Origin: Clostridioides difficile
GTDB taxonomy: Bacteria; Bacillota; Clostridia; Peptostreptococcales; Peptostreptococcaceae
Assembly (NCBI RefSeq): GCF_001299635.1
Contig: NZ_JRHN01000031.1
Coordinates: 248,001-312,000, forward strand
Reading direction: 5' to 3'
DNA: 64,000 nucleotides
The notes beneath the pieces were generated by a model. It saw only the letters and a program-made list of their open reading frames with translations. It was not told where the DNA came from and did not search any database. This document shows positions 1 through 10,083 of the stretch, in pieces (position 1 is the first letter of the stretch; every line of letters begins with the position of its first letter). A program made the position numbers and the translations under genes.

Positions 1-2
1 AA

Positions 3-752
3 GTTGAGAAAGCGGCAGCAGGGGGAAATGTAATAGCACCAGGGAATAGAAAAAGTACTCCAAGTCCTGAATTTAGTACTTTTTCAGCTCAAAGAACAAG
101 TTCATTTGTAAATGCAAGTTCAAGTGATATAGAATATTATTTAAATCCTAAAAACTTTACAAGTATAACTAAAGGTATGATGCAGTTTTTGAAGATTAAT
201 AGCTATAAGGGAGGTATTTCAGAATCGAGTTTAAATTCATATCTTAATGGTTTATCTTCTAGTATCTTTAAAAATCAAGGAGCAGCATTTATAAATGCCG
301 CTAAGAAGTACAATATAGACGTTGTATATTTGGTATCACATGCTATGTGGGAAACTGCATATGGTAAATCTACGCTTGCTCAAGGTCAGACAATAACATC
401 TTATAAGGGTCAACCCCTTAGTAAACCAGTTAAAGTATACAATTTTTTTGGAATAGGAGCAATAGATAAAAGCGCTAATGTTTCAGGGGCAGAAGCAGCA
501 TATTCTAATGGATGGACTAGTGTAGAAGCTACTATAGATGGTTCTGCAAAGTGGATATCTCAAAATTATATAAACAGCTCTAAATATAATCAAAACACTA
601 TCTATAAGATGAAGTGGAATTATGATTATACATGGCATCAATATGCAACTGATGTTAATTGGGCTAATGGAATTTCTGGAATTATGGAAAATCTAATTGG
701 TCTTTATGGAGGAGGAAGTAGTTTAGTTTTTGAGGTTCCTCAATACAAGTAA
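3..752 (+). CDS. acd: Cell-wall N-acetylglucosaminidase (autolysin Acd), C-terminal part
   Basis: The reading frame is open from base 3, so the gene begins before the window; about 249 codons are visible. The C-terminal part is a glucosaminidase (glycoside hydrolase 73-type) domain, with the expected catalytic glutamate in the motif HAMWETAYGKS (Glu codon at 351-353). These enzymes cut the N-acetylglucosaminyl bond of peptidoglycan outside the cell and act in turnover or daughter-cell separation. The visible stretch before the domain (about bases 3-170) is Ser/Pro/Asn-rich and looks like a linker. Position directly upstream of polC matches the C. difficile autolysin gene acd as I recall it. 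The signal peptide and any repeats lie outside the window. An internal ATG at 177 is not the start. Confidence 0.82.
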   Translation, partial: VEKAAAGGNVIAPGNRKSTPSPEFSTFSAQRTSSFVNASSSDIEYYLNPKNFTSITKGMMQFLKINSYKGGISESSLNSYLNGLSSSIFKNQGAAFINAAKKYNIDVVYLVSHAMWETAYGKSTLAQGQTITSYKGQPLSKPVKVYNFFGIGAIDKSANVSGAEAAYSNGWTSVEATIDGSAKWISQNYINSSKYNQNTIYKMKWNYDYTWHQYATDVNWANGISGIMENLIGLYGGGSSLVFEVPQYK

Positions 753-772
753 TACATAAATAAAAAATACAG

Positions 773-816
773 ACTATGGGTAGTTTTCATTTATTTAAAT
801 TATCTATAGTTTTTTT
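773..816 (+). terminator. Intrinsic terminator after the glucosaminidase gene
   Basis: A stem of about 14 bp (773-786 with 797-810, three G-U pairs) encloses a short AT loop and is followed by a run of seven T. It begins 21 bases after the stop codon. Confidence 0.7.
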
Positions 817-861
817 GTATATAATTTACAATGTCTAAAATTAATATTAACAAAATTTTTA

Positions 862-870
862 TGTTATAAT
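862..870 (+). promoter_or_regulatory. Extended -10 promoter for polC
   Basis: TGTTATAAT is an extended -10 element for the housekeeping sigma factor, about 95 bases before the polC start. No good -35 box is visible at 17 bp. Confidence 0.4.
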
Positions 871-965
871 ATTAATTCTAAGTAAATATAAGTGAATAAC
901 AGATAGAAATAGATAAAAAGTGGTAATAATATATATAAAGATAATTTTGAGAAAGGAGGATATAG

Positions 966-3900
966 ATGGAAAGTGTTAAGGAATATTTAGATAAATTGGA
1001 AATTAATAATAGTGGCCTTGGAAAGCAACTTAAAGAAGTTTACATAAATAGAGTAGTTTATTTTAAAGAAGACAAGATAGTTTATTTTTATCTAACTTCT
1101 AAGGAGATTGTTTCTCATGAGCTATTAGATAAATTTAAAGAAGAATTGATGTATAAACTCGATTATTTTAAAGATATGAGAATGAAGATAAGATTCACTG
1201 GATTTGAAAGAAAATCTAATAAAGATGTTATAAAAAAATATTGGAATAATATATTGTATATATTAAAGTATCTTTGTCCATCTATAGCAGGTTGGTATAA
1301 ACAAGTAGAATTTCTTTGTTTAGATGAAGAATTAAAAATAAAACTTCCAAAAGGTATATTTTATGAGCGATTAATGAAAAAAAATGTAATTTATGTACTT
1401 AGAACTGTGCTTAGTGAAGAATTAGGATTGGATTTAAATATAACGATTGAAAAAGCTGTTGATGAAAAAGTGAATAAAGAAAGACTTATAAGAATTAATG
1501 ATAGAGAAATGGAAGAAAAAATTAGAGCTTTGGAAATTGGAAAAATTAATAATTGTGAAGAGCGTGAAGAAGAAAGTTATGTCATCAAATCTGAAGTAGA
1601 TGAAAATTTAATCTATGGAGATAATGCAAATGCTATGATTGAAAATATAGCTGAATTAAATGCATCTTCTGGAACAGTTGCAATTGTTGGAGATATATTT
1701 GATGTTGAAACTAAAGAACTTAAAAATGGAAAAATACTTATGATAGCATCAATTACAGACTATACTAGTTCAATAAGCTGTAAATTATTTTTAACAGATA
1801 CAAATAAGGATGGAGTACTTGAAAATGTTAAAAAGGGTGCATATTTAAAAATCAAAGGTGACATAGTTTATGATACATATCAAAGAGAAATTAGTATGAT
1901 GATTAGTGGAATAAGAAAAGAGGTTAGACCAGAGAGGGAAGACAAATCAGAAGAAAAAAGGGTAGAACTACATGCACATACACAAATGTCTTCTATGGAT
2001 GCAATCTGTTCTGTTAAAAAGCTTGTAGAACGTGCAGCTAAATGGGGGCATCCTGCTATTGCTATAACAGACCATGGTGTTGTACAAGGATTTCCTGATG
2101 CTATGAATGCAGGTAAGGCAAATAATATTAAAGTACTTTATGGAGTAGAGGGATACTTGGTTGAAGATGATTCTCTCATTATAGAAGATGCAAATGACAA
2201 AGAACTTTCACAGACATTTGTTGTATTTGATATAGAGACAACAGGATTTTCTAACACGAATGATAAAATAACTGAAATTGGTGCTGTAAAGATAGAAAAT
2301 TTTAAAATTGTGGACAGATTTAGCGAATTGATAAATCCAGAAAAAGATATTTCTTATAAGATACAGGAATTAACAGGAATAACTAATGAGCTAATCAAAG
2401 ACAAGCCAACCATTGAAGAGGTTCTTCCTAGGTTTATGGAATTTGTTGGAGATAGTGTATTAGTAGCGCATAATGCAGAGTTTGATACGGGATTTATATC
2501 ACAAAAGTGCAGAGAACAAGGTTTATTATATAATAACAAAAAAGTAGATACACTTATGCTGGCAAGAGTAATGTTGCCAAAATTAAAAAGACATAGATTG
2601 AATCTTGTTGCTAAAGAACTTGGTATACCTCTTTTAAATCACCATAGAGCAGTAGATGATGCTGAGGCTACAGCACTCATATTTAATAAATTCTTACAAA
2701 TACTTACAGAAAAAGGAGCAAAGACTTTAAGTGATGTAAATAATGTGCTTGGAAAAATTGATTATACAAAACTTAGCACAAATCATATAACCTTAATAGC
2801 AAAAAATTCTGTAGGCATAAAAAACTTATATAAAATAATTTCAGATGCACATGTAAATCATTTTTTTAGAGCTCCAAGAATACTTAGAAGTGTATTAAAT
2901 GAATATAAGGAAGGTCTGATAATTGGTTCGGCATGTGAAGCAGGAGTGGTCTTTCAAGCTGTAAAGAAGAATGTTTCTGATGATGAAATGAAAAAAATAA
3001 TAGATTTATATGATTATATTGAGGTAATGCCTATAGATAATAATAGATTTATGATTGACAAAGGAGAAGTTAAGGATGAAGAAGAGTTAAGAGAACTTAA
3101 TAGAAAGCTAATTGATACAGCTAAAAAATTTAATAAAATTCCAGTAGCTACTGGAGATGTTCATTTTTTAGATAAACATGAAGCTGTTTTAAGAAAAGTT
3201 CTTAAATATTCTCAAGGTTTTAAAGTAGATGAAGAAGAAACTTATTTACATTTTAGAACAACAGATGAAATGTTGGAAGAGTTTAGTTATCTTGGTGAAG
3301 AATTGGCATATGAAGTTGTAGTGGAAAATAGCAATTTAATTGCTGATATGGTTGAAGATATAAAACCTATACCAGATGATACTTATCCACCGATTATAGA
3401 AGGTTCAGACGTGGAATTAAGAGAGATGTGTTATGAAAAAGCTAGGCGAATCTATGGAGATCCAATACCAGAAATAGTTCAAAAAAGGCTAGATAGGGAG
3501 CTAAATTCGATAATAAGCAATGGGTATGCGGTTATGTATATTATAGCTCAGAAACTAGTTGCAAAATCGCTTTCAGATGGTTATCTAGTTGGTTCAAGAG
3601 GTTCAGTTGGGTCATCTTTTGCGGCTACAATGAGTGATATAACAGAAGTTAATCCTCTCCCAGCACACTATATTTGTGAAAATGAAGACTGTAAATACTC
3701 ATTTTTTTATGAAATAGGTGAGTGGGGTTCAGGGGTTGATTTACCAGATAAGGACTGCCCAAAGTGTGGAAGAAAGCTTGCTAAGAATGGCCATGATATC
3801 CCATTTGAAGTATTTTTAGGTTTTGAAGGTGATAAAGAGCCAGATATAGACCTAAATTTCTCAGGAAATTATCAGCCAATAATTCATAAGTATACAGAAG

Positions 3901-5264
3901 AATTATTTGGGGAGGGGTATGTATATAGAGCAGGAACTATAGGTACTGTAGCAGAAAAAACAGCGTTTGGATATGCAAGAAAATATATAGAGGAAAATAA
4001 TATAAGTGTCCCAAATGCAGAAGTACTGAGACTTTCAAATGGTTGTACTGGAGTAAAAAGAACATCAGGACAGCATCCAGGAGGAGTTATGGTTATACCA
4101 GATTATAAAGATGTGTATGACTTTACCCCTATTCAATATCCAGCAAATGATACTTCTTGTGGTGTAATAACTACTCATTTTGATTATCATTCAATAAGTG
4201 GTAGAATACTTAAATTAGATATACTTGGACACGACGGTCCTACCATAATAAGAATGCTTGAAGATATTACTGGAATAAACATAACAGAAATACCATTAGA
4301 TGATGAAGAAACGATGTCTTTGTTTACATCCACAGAAGCATTAGGAGTTACTCCAGAAGAGATAAATTGCCCAATAGGTTGTCTTGCTGTACCTGAGTTT
4401 GGTACTAAATTTGTACGTCAGATGCTACTTGACACAAAGCCTACTACATTTGCAGAACTTGTACGTATATCTGGTCTTTCTCATGGTACAGACGTTTGGG
4501 TAAACAATGCACAGGATTTAGTTAGAGAAGATATAGTTGGGCTGAAAGATGTTATATCAACACGAGATGACATAATGAACTATTTAATATTTAAAGGATT
4601 ACCTCCAAAAATGAGTTTTACAATAATGGAGAGTGTAAGAAAAGGTAAAGGTCTAAAACCAGAACATATTGAAGAAATGAAGAAAAATAATGTCCCAGAA
4701 TGGTATATAGGTTCATGTAAAAAGATTAAATACATGTTCCCAAAAGCACATGCAGTTGCTTATGTTATGACATCATTCAGAATTGCATATTGTAAAGTAC
4801 ACTATCCAGAAGCATTTTATGCAACTTACTTTACTACAAAAGTTGAAGATTTTGATGCAGATTTAATTGTTAAAGGTTTAGATTCTATAAAATCAAAAAT
4901 AAATGAAATTGAAGCATTAGGAAACGATGCAACTACAAAAGAAAAAGGTATGTTAACAGTGTTAGAAGTTGCTCTTGAAATGTATGCTAGAGGAATAAAA
5001 TTATTGCCAGTTGATATATATAAATCAGATGCAACTGATTTTATAGTTGTGGGAGAAAAGACATTACTTCCACCAATGGCAGCAATACAAGGTCTTGGAG
5101 GAAATGCGGCCATAAATATTCAAAATGAAAGAAAAAATGGTGAATTTATATCAAAAGAAGATTTGAGAAAGAGAACGAAAATATCAAAAACAGTAATAGA
5201 AACTCTTACCAATCATGGTTCACTTGAGAATATGAGCGAGAGAAATCAATTATCACTATTTTAA
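966..5264 (+). CDS. polC: DNA polymerase III alpha subunit, Gram-positive PolC type
   Basis: This is the replicative polymerase of low-GC Gram-positives, 1432 residues, the usual length. Domains in order are: an N-terminal domain, an OB fold (about 225-315), a PHP domain beginning at HAHTQMSSMDA (about 335), an inserted DEDD proofreading exonuclease (VFDIETTGF near 420), the palm and catalytic region with a Cys4 zinc motif (CENEDC...CPKC, about 903-935) and PDIDLNF (about 959), then the fingers and C-terminal part. It synthesises DNA with built-in 3'-5' proofreading, bound to the sliding clamp. The start follows a strong AAAGGAGG. The gene has its own promoter and a terminator at 5339-5371, so it appears monocistronic. 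Confidence 0.97.
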   Translation: MESVKEYLDKLEINNSGLGKQLKEVYINRVVYFKEDKIVYFYLTSKEIVSHELLDKFKEELMYKLDYFKDMRMKIRFTGFERKSNKDVIKKYWNNILYILKYLCPSIAGWYKQVEFLCLDEELKIKLPKGIFYERLMKKNVIYVLRTVLSEELGLDLNITIEKAVDEKVNKERLIRINDREMEEKIRALEIGKINNCEEREEESYVIKSEVDENLIYGDNANAMIENIAELNASSGTVAIVGDIFDVETKELKNGKILMIASITDYTSSISCKLFLTDTNKDGVLENVKKGAYLKIKGDIVYDTYQREISMMISGIRKEVRPEREDKSEEKRVELHAHTQMSSMDAICSVKKLVERAAKWGHPAIAITDHGVVQGFPDAMNAGKANNIKVLYGVEGYLVEDDSLIIEDANDKELSQTFVVFDIETTGFSNTNDKITEIGAVKIENFKIVDRFSELINPEKDISYKIQELTGITNELIKDKPTIEEVLPRFMEFVGDSVLVAHNAEFDTGFISQKCREQGLLYNNKKVDTLMLARVMLPKLKRHRLNLVAKELGIPLLNHHRAVDDAEATALIFNKFLQILTEKGAKTLSDVNNVLGKIDYTKLSTNHITLIAKNSVGIKNLYKIISDAHVNHFFRAPRILRSVLNEYKEGLIIGSACEAGVVFQAVKKNVSDDEMKKIIDLYDYIEVMPIDNNRFMIDKGEVKDEEELRELNRKLIDTAKKFNKIPVATGDVHFLDKHEAVLRKVLKYSQGFKVDEEETYLHFRTTDEMLEEFSYLGEELAYEVVVENSNLIADMVEDIKPIPDDTYPPIIEGSDVELREMCYEKARRIYGDPIPEIVQKRLDRELNSIISNGYAVMYIIAQKLVAKSLSDGYLVGSRGSVGSSFAATMSDITEVNPLPAHYICENEDCKYSFFYEIGEWGSGVDLPDKDCPKCGRKLAKNGHDIPFEVFLGFEGDKEPDIDLNFSGNYQPIIHKYTEELFGEGYVYRAGTIGTVAEKTAFGYARKYIEENNISVPNAEVLRLSNGCTGVKRTSGQHPGGVMVIPDYKDVYDFTPIQYPANDTSCGVITTHFDYHSISGRILKLDILGHDGPTIIRMLEDITGINITEIPLDDEETMSLFTSTEALGVTPEEINCPIGCLAVPEFGTKFVRQMLLDTKPTTFAELVRISGLSHGTDVWVNNAQDLVREDIVGLKDVISTRDDIMNYLIFKGLPPKMSFTIMESVRKGKGLKPEHIEEMKKNNVPEWYIGSCKKIKYMFPKAHAVAYVMTSFRIAYCKVHYPEAFYATYFTTKVEDFDADLIVKGLDSIKSKINEIEALGNDATTKEKGMLTVLEVALEMYARGIKLLPVDIYKSDATDFIVVGEKTLLPPMAAIQGLGGNAAINIQNERKNGEFISKEDLRKRTKISKTVIETLTNHGSLENMSERNQLSLF

Positions 5265-5338
5265 GTTAGTCCAAAAAGTTGCAAATAAAAGAATTTTATG
5301 ATATCATGGTATAGAAAATAGTATACTTTGCAGAAACT

Positions 5339-5371
5339 AAGAGTGAGACAGCTGTTCTCACTCTTTTATTT
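5339..5371 (+). terminator. Intrinsic terminator after polC
   Basis: A perfect 10-bp stem AAGAGTGAGA/TCTCACTCTT with a 7-base loop is followed by a T-rich tail, 75 bases after polC. Confidence 0.85.
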
Positions 5372-5388
5372 TAAATATATTATTAAGA

Positions 5389-5437
5389 ACCAGTTTAATT
5401 TTTTAAATATATTTTATTTGGGATTATAGGAACTGGT
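5389..5437 (+). other. Possible stem in the rimP leader
   Basis: ACCAGTT (5389-5395) can pair with AACTGGT (5431-5437) across an AT-rich stretch, 29 bases upstream of rimP. This may be a leader structure or chance; no known riboswitch motif was recognised. Confidence 0.25.
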
Positions 5438-5465
5438 CATTTACAATTGAATAGGAGGAAATTTA

Positions 5466-5927
5466 ATGAAAAAAAATTTAGAAGCTACAATTGAAGAGAT
5501 TGTAACTAAAATAACAGATGAACATGGATTTGAAATGGTTGATGTTGAATATGTAAAAGAAGCGGGAGAATACTACTTAAGAGTATACATAGATAAAGAA
5601 GAAGGAATATCTTTAAATGAATGTGAATTAGTTAGTAGAGAATTAAGCCCAATATTAGATGAAAAAGACCCTATAAAGGAGAATTATTTTTTAGAAGTAT
5701 CTTCTCCAGGACTTGATAGAGCATTAAAAAAAGATAGAGATTTTGTAAGATACAAAGGTAGAGATGTAGATTTAAAATTATATAAAGCATTAAATGGGTG
5801 TAAACAATTTGAAGGTGAACTTGTGGGACTAACAGAAGATAATAATATAAAAATCATTGTAAATAGTGAAGAAATGGAATTTAATAGAAAAGATGTTGCT
5901 ATTGTCAGATTAGCAATAAAGTTTTAG
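5466..5927 (+). CDS. rimP: Ribosome maturation factor RimP
   Basis: A 153-residue protein of the RimP family, which binds 30S precursors and helps late maturation of the small subunit. The N-terminal half carries the family features (VDVEYVKEAGEYYLRVYID, then SPGLDR), and the C-terminal half is the SH3-like domain. It is preceded by AGGAGG at good distance and followed 30 bases later by nusA, the standard order in Firmicutes. It starts the nusA-infB transcription unit. Confidence 0.95.
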   Translation: MKKNLEATIEEIVTKITDEHGFEMVDVEYVKEAGEYYLRVYIDKEEGISLNECELVSRELSPILDEKDPIKENYFLEVSSPGLDRALKKDRDFVRYKGRDVDLKLYKALNGCKQFEGELVGLTEDNNIKIIVNSEEMEFNRKDVAIVRLAIKF

Positions 5928-5957
5928 TGGTATATTAAATAGGGAGGAAATAAAAAA

Positions 5958-7112
5958 ATGAATCATGAATTTATGGAAGCACTAGATGAATTAGTAGTTG
6001 ATAGAGGTATAGATAAAGAGATACTTATAGATACTATAGAACAAGCTCTTTTAACTGCATATAAGAAAAACTTTGGTTCAGCACAAAACGTTAGAGTTGA
6101 GTTTGATAGAGATAAGGGAGACATAAAAGTATTCTCTCAAAGAGTCGTTGTTGATGAATCAGATTTATATGATACTTTCTTAGAAATAGAGTTAGCAGAT
6201 GCTAGAGAGATAAATCCTAATTATGAATTAGGCGATATCATAGAGCATGAAGTTACTCCTAAAAACTTTGGAAGAATTGCAGCTCAGACAGCAAAACAGG
6301 TAGTTGTTCAAAGAATAAGAGAAGCTGAGAGAGAAATAGTGTATAATGAATTTATAGAAAAAGAAAATGAAATAGTTACAGGAGAGGTTGCTAGAGCAAA
6401 TAAAAACATTGTTTATGTTAACCTTGGAAGAATAGAAGGTATAATGACTCAAAGTGAGCAGATACCGTTTGAAAATTATAAAGCAGGTCAAAAAATAAAA
6501 TTCTATATACTTGAAGTTAAAAAGACTAACAAAGGACCTCAAATAGTTGTATCAAGAAGTCATCCAGGTCTAGTAAAGAGATTGTTTGAAGAAGAAGTTC
6601 CTGAAATATATGAAGGGATAGTTCAAATAAAATCTGTAGCAAGAGAAGCAGGGTCAAGAACTAAAATGGCAGTAAGATCTATAGATGAAAAAATAGACCC
6701 AATTGGAGCTTGTGTTGGACCAAAAGGACTTAGAGTAAAAAATATAGTGGATGAACTTGGTGATGAAAAAATAGATATAATAAAATATAGTGAAGACCCA
6801 GCAGAGTTTATATCAGCTGCACTTAGCCCATCAAAAGTTGTTAGAGTAGATATAAATGAAGAAGAAAAGTCTGCCTTAGTAATTGTTCCAGATTATCAAT
6901 TATCGCTTGCTATAGGTAAAGAAGGTCAAAATGCAAGACTTGCAGCAAAATTGACTAACTGGAAAATAGATATTAAAAGCGAATCTCAAGCAGAACAAGA
7001 AATGTTAAATCTTGAAAATTCCAAAGAAATAGAAGATGAGGATGTTAAAACTGAATTTATCAACCAAGAAGAGTTAGATACTTCAGATGATAATTTTAGT
7101 GAAGAAGAGTAA
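5958..7112 (+). CDS. nusA: Transcription termination/antitermination factor NusA
   Basis: At 384 residues this is the short Firmicute form without the C-terminal acidic repeats of E. coli NusA. The order is an N-terminal RNA polymerase-binding domain (1-125), an S1 domain (about 135-200, TGEVARANKNIVYVNLG) and two KH domains (CVGPKGLRVKNI near 253 and AIGKEGQNARLA near 318). The last 30 residues are strongly acidic. NusA binds RNA polymerase and nascent RNA and modulates pausing and hairpin termination. The next gene begins within 15 bases, so expression is coupled. Confidence 0.96.
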   Translation: MNHEFMEALDELVVDRGIDKEILIDTIEQALLTAYKKNFGSAQNVRVEFDRDKGDIKVFSQRVVVDESDLYDTFLEIELADAREINPNYELGDIIEHEVTPKNFGRIAAQTAKQVVVQRIREAEREIVYNEFIEKENEIVTGEVARANKNIVYVNLGRIEGIMTQSEQIPFENYKAGQKIKFYILEVKKTNKGPQIVVSRSHPGLVKRLFEEEVPEIYEGIVQIKSVAREAGSRTKMAVRSIDEKIDPIGACVGPKGLRVKNIVDELGDEKIDIIKYSEDPAEFISAALSPSKVVRVDINEEEKSALVIVPDYQLSLAIGKEGQNARLAAKLTNWKIDIKSESQAEQEMLNLENSKEIEDEDVKTEFINQEELDTSDDNFSEEE

Positions 7113-7124
7113 GGAGGGATGATT

Positions 7125-7400
7125 TTGAAAAAAGTAAAAAAAGTGCCTCAAAGAAAATGCATAGCATGTCAAGATAGAGACTCTAAAAAAGAGCTTATAA
7201 GAATAGTTAAAAATAAAGAAGGAAAAATATTTTTAGACCCAACAGGAAGAGCTAATGGAAGAGGAGCATATGTGTGTAAAAGCTCTGAATGTCTTAAAAA
7301 AGCCATCAAAAGCAAAGCATTAAATAAAGCTTTTAAAATAGATGTTCCTGATGAAGTCTATGATAATCTACTTATGGAGTTAGAAGAATATGAAAAATAA
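7125..7400 (+). CDS. rnpM: YlxR family RNA-binding protein (RnpM)
   Basis: A small basic protein of about 91 residues with the family signature PQRKCIACQ near the N-terminus and a GRGAYVC motif around residue 46. The B. subtilis homologue has been described as a modulator of RNase P. An ATG at 7119 lies only one base after AAGGAGG (7111-7117); the in-frame TTG at 7125 has a normal 7-base spacing, so I chose TTG. It follows nusA closely and overlaps ylxQ by 11 bases, indicating translational coupling. Confidence 0.88.
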   Translation: MKKVKKVPQRKCIACQDRDSKKELIRIVKNKEGKIFLDPTGRANGRGAYVCKSSECLKKAIKSKALNKAFKIDVPDEVYDNLLMELEEYEK

Positions 7401-7701
7401 TAAAGAAAAAATACTTTCATTCTTAGGGCTCGCAACTCGTGCAGGGAAAATAGTGTCTGGTGATGACTCCACTTTGCTTGATTTAAAAAAAGGAAAAGTA
7501 AAGTTGGTTTTAATAGCAGAAGATGCATCAAATAATACTAAAAAACTTTTTAAGGATAAATCAACTTTTAGAAATATTCCATATCTATTTTTTTCAACAA
7601 AAGAGGAAATAGGATTTGCAATAGGAAAATCTCCAAGAGCAGTTATAGGAATAAAAGATGAAAACTTTTCTAAAAAGATAATTGAACTAATAGAAATTTA
7701 A
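7390..7701 (+). CDS. ylxQ: YlxQ, L7Ae-family kink-turn RNA-binding protein
   Basis: A 103-residue protein of the L7Ae/L30e/S12e family, with the typical start FLGLATRAGKIVSGDD and the central region KLVLIAEDASNNTKKL. Members bind kink-turn RNA; the cellular target of YlxQ is not settled. Its start overlaps the end of rnpM by 11 bases and infB follows 21 bases later, the conserved nusA-ylxR-ylxQ-infB order. Confidence 0.9.
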   Translation: MKNNKEKILSFLGLATRAGKIVSGDDSTLLDLKKGKVKLVLIAEDASNNTKKLFKDKSTFRNIPYLFFSTKEEIGFAIGKSPRAVIGIKDENFSKKIIELIEI

Positions 7702-7722
7702 AATAAAATAGGGGGTGATCTT

Positions 7723-9660
7723 GTGTCAAAAACAAGAGTATACCAAATAGCAGAAGAATTAAATATATCAAATGAAGAGCTTATGAATAAGTTAGCTGAA
7801 TTAGATATAAATGTAGCTGATAAAGATTCAGTATTAGAAGGTGAAGAATTAGATTTAGTATTGGAATTATTAGAAGCTTCATCTAAAGAAAATGAAAATG
7901 TTATAGAGATAGATGGAAAGCTAACAGTTCAAGCATTAGCAACACAGTTAGATAAATCTCCATCAGAAGTAATTATGAAGCTTATGAAAATGGGAACTAT
8001 GGCAACAATAAATCAAGAGATAAGTTTTGAAATTGCCGCTTTAGTTGCTCAAGACTATGGATTTGAACTAACAGTAGCTGAAAGTGATGATACAGAAGCT
8101 TTAGAAATAGAAGCTTTAATGGAAATTGAAGAAGATAAAGAGGAAGATTTAAAGGCTAGACCACCAGTTGTTACAGTTATGGGACATGTTGACCATGGTA
8201 AGACATCTCTACTAGATGCAATAAGAAAAACTGATGTGATTTCAGGTGAAGCAGGAGGAATAACTCAACATATAGGTGCTTCAGAAGTTAAAATTAATGG
8301 ACAAAAAATAGTATTTTTAGATACTCCAGGACATGAGGCTTTCACATCAATGAGAGCAAGAGGAGCACAAGTTACAGATATAGCAATATTAGTTGTTGCA
8401 GCAGACGATGGTATAATGCCTCAAACAGTAGAAGCTATAAACCATGCTAAAGCAGCAGAAGTACCTTTAATAGTTGCTATCAATAAAATAGATAAACCAG
8501 GTGCAAATCCAGATAAAGTAAAACAAGAATTAGCAGACCAAGGTCTATTAGTTGAAGACTGGGGTGGAGAAGTAATAGCAGTTCCAGTATCAGCTAAGAA
8601 AAAAGAAGGAATAGATACACTTTTAGAAATGGTATTATTGGTTGCTGAAATGGAAGAATTAAGAGCAAATCCAAATAAAAGAGCAGTAGGAACTGTGATA
8701 GAAGCTGAGCTTGATAAAGGAAGAGGTCCAGTTGCAACAGTACTTGTTCAAGGTGGTACTTTAACAGTAGGTGACCCAATAGTTGCAGGTGTTGCATGTG
8801 GTAAAGTTAGAGCAATGATAAATGCAAAAGGTAAAAGAGTAAAGACAGCAGGACCATCTACAGCAGTTGAGATATTAGGTTTATCAGAAGTTCCACAAGG
8901 TGGAGACCAATTTGTTGAGGTTCCAACTGACAAGATTGCTAGAAGTGTAGCAGCAAGAAGACAGCAAATAGTTAGAGATGAAATGTTAAAATCAACTCAA
9001 AGATTATCACTGGATGATTTATTTAGTCAAATGAGTGAAGGTTCTATAAAAGACCTTAATATAGTTATAAAAGCAGATGTACAAGGTTCAGTACAGGCAG
9101 TTAAACAATCTTTAGAAAAATTATCAAATGAAGAAGTTCAAGTTAAAGTAATACATGGAGGTGTTGGAGCTGTAACAGAATCAGATATATTACTTGCAGC
9201 AGCTTCTAACGCAATAATAATAGGATTCAATGTAAGACCAGTTCCAGGTGCAGAATCTCTAGGCGAAAAAGAAAATGTTGATATAAGAACATATACTATA
9301 ATATACAAGGCTATAGAAGATATACAAGCTGCTATGACTGGTATGTTAGACCCTGAATATGTTGATGAAGAAACAGGAAAAGCTGAAATAAGAGAAATAT
9401 ATAAAATATCTGGTGTTGGAACAGTAGCTGGATGTTATGTAACTAATGGTAAGATATTTAGAAATTGTAAAGTAAGATTAGTTAGAGATAGTATAATAAT
9501 ACATGAAGGTGAGCTTGCAGCACTTAAGAGATTTAAAGATGATGTAAAAGAAGTTAATTCTGGATACGAATGTGGTATGAGTTTTGTAAATTACAACGAT
9601 ATAAAAGAAGGCGATGTAGTAGAAGCTTATATAACTAAAGAAGTAGAAAGAAAATTATAA
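7723..9660 (+). CDS. infB: Translation initiation factor IF-2
   Basis: This GTPase delivers initiator tRNA to the 30S subunit and promotes subunit joining. The protein is 645 residues with a short N-terminal region (about 145 residues containing two IF2-N modules), typical of clostridia. The G domain has G1 GHVDHGKT (near 153), G3 DTPGHEAF and G4 NKID; domains II, III and IV follow. The start is GTG at 7723 after GGGGGTGAT. Inside the rimP-truB operon. Confidence 0.97.
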   Translation: MSKTRVYQIAEELNISNEELMNKLAELDINVADKDSVLEGEELDLVLELLEASSKENENVIEIDGKLTVQALATQLDKSPSEVIMKLMKMGTMATINQEISFEIAALVAQDYGFELTVAESDDTEALEIEALMEIEEDKEEDLKARPPVVTVMGHVDHGKTSLLDAIRKTDVISGEAGGITQHIGASEVKINGQKIVFLDTPGHEAFTSMRARGAQVTDIAILVVAADDGIMPQTVEAINHAKAAEVPLIVAINKIDKPGANPDKVKQELADQGLLVEDWGGEVIAVPVSAKKKEGIDTLLEMVLLVAEMEELRANPNKRAVGTVIEAELDKGRGPVATVLVQGGTLTVGDPIVAGVACGKVRAMINAKGKRVKTAGPSTAVEILGLSEVPQGGDQFVEVPTDKIARSVAARRQQIVRDEMLKSTQRLSLDDLFSQMSEGSIKDLNIVIKADVQGSVQAVKQSLEKLSNEEVQVKVIHGGVGAVTESDILLAAASNAIIIGFNVRPVPGAESLGEKENVDIRTYTIIYKAIEDIQAAMTGMLDPEYVDEETGKAEIREIYKISGVGTVAGCYVTNGKIFRNCKVRLVRDSIIIHEGELAALKRFKDDVKEVNSGYECGMSFVNYNDIKEGDVVEAYITKEVERKL

Positions 9661-9702
9661 ATTCGTATCAAAGAAAATCAGTTAGTAAAGAAGGTCGATG
9701 GT

Positions 9703-10083
9703 ATGGCATCATATAATAGAACAAGAAGAATAGCAGAAGAAATAAGAAAAGTAGTAAGTACTATGCTTATAAATGGAGTAAAAGACCCTAGAATAACATC
9801 TATGGTGAGTGTAACTGATGTAGAAGTTACAAATGACCTAAGATATGCTTATGTATATGTAAGTATTTTAGGTGGAGATGAAGAATCTACACTAACAGGA
9901 CTTAAAAGTGCTGGAGGGTATATAAGAAGAGAAGTAGGAAAAAATATAAAACTTAGATATATTCCTGAAATAATGTTTAAAATTGATGATTCAATAGAAA
10001 AAGGAATGTATATGGATAGCCTTATAAAAAGAGTTAATGAAAAAAATACTCAAAAAAATGAGGATGAAAATTATGATGAATAA
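9703..10083 (+). CDS. rbfA: 30S ribosome-binding factor RbfA
   Basis: A 126-residue KH-like RNA-binding protein needed for 16S rRNA 5'-end maturation and cold adaptation. Family features seen are the N-terminal RTRRIAEEIRKVVS, VKDPRI, then VTDVEVTNDLRYAYVYVS. It sits 42 bases after infB, the conserved order. Its last codons overlap the start of the DHH phosphatase gene, suggesting coupled translation. Confidence 0.95.
   Translation: MASYNRTRRIAEEIRKVVSTMLINGVKDPRITSMVSVTDVEVTNDLRYAYVYVSILGGDEESTLTGLKSAGGYIRREVGKNIKLRYIPEIMFKIDDSIEKGMYMDSLIKRVNEKNTQKNEDENYDE

Noticed and set aside
4826-5113. Antisense open frame within polC
   Set aside because: It is a shadow of the coding frame without ribosome-binding site or protein features; other antisense frames in the window were rejected for the same reason.
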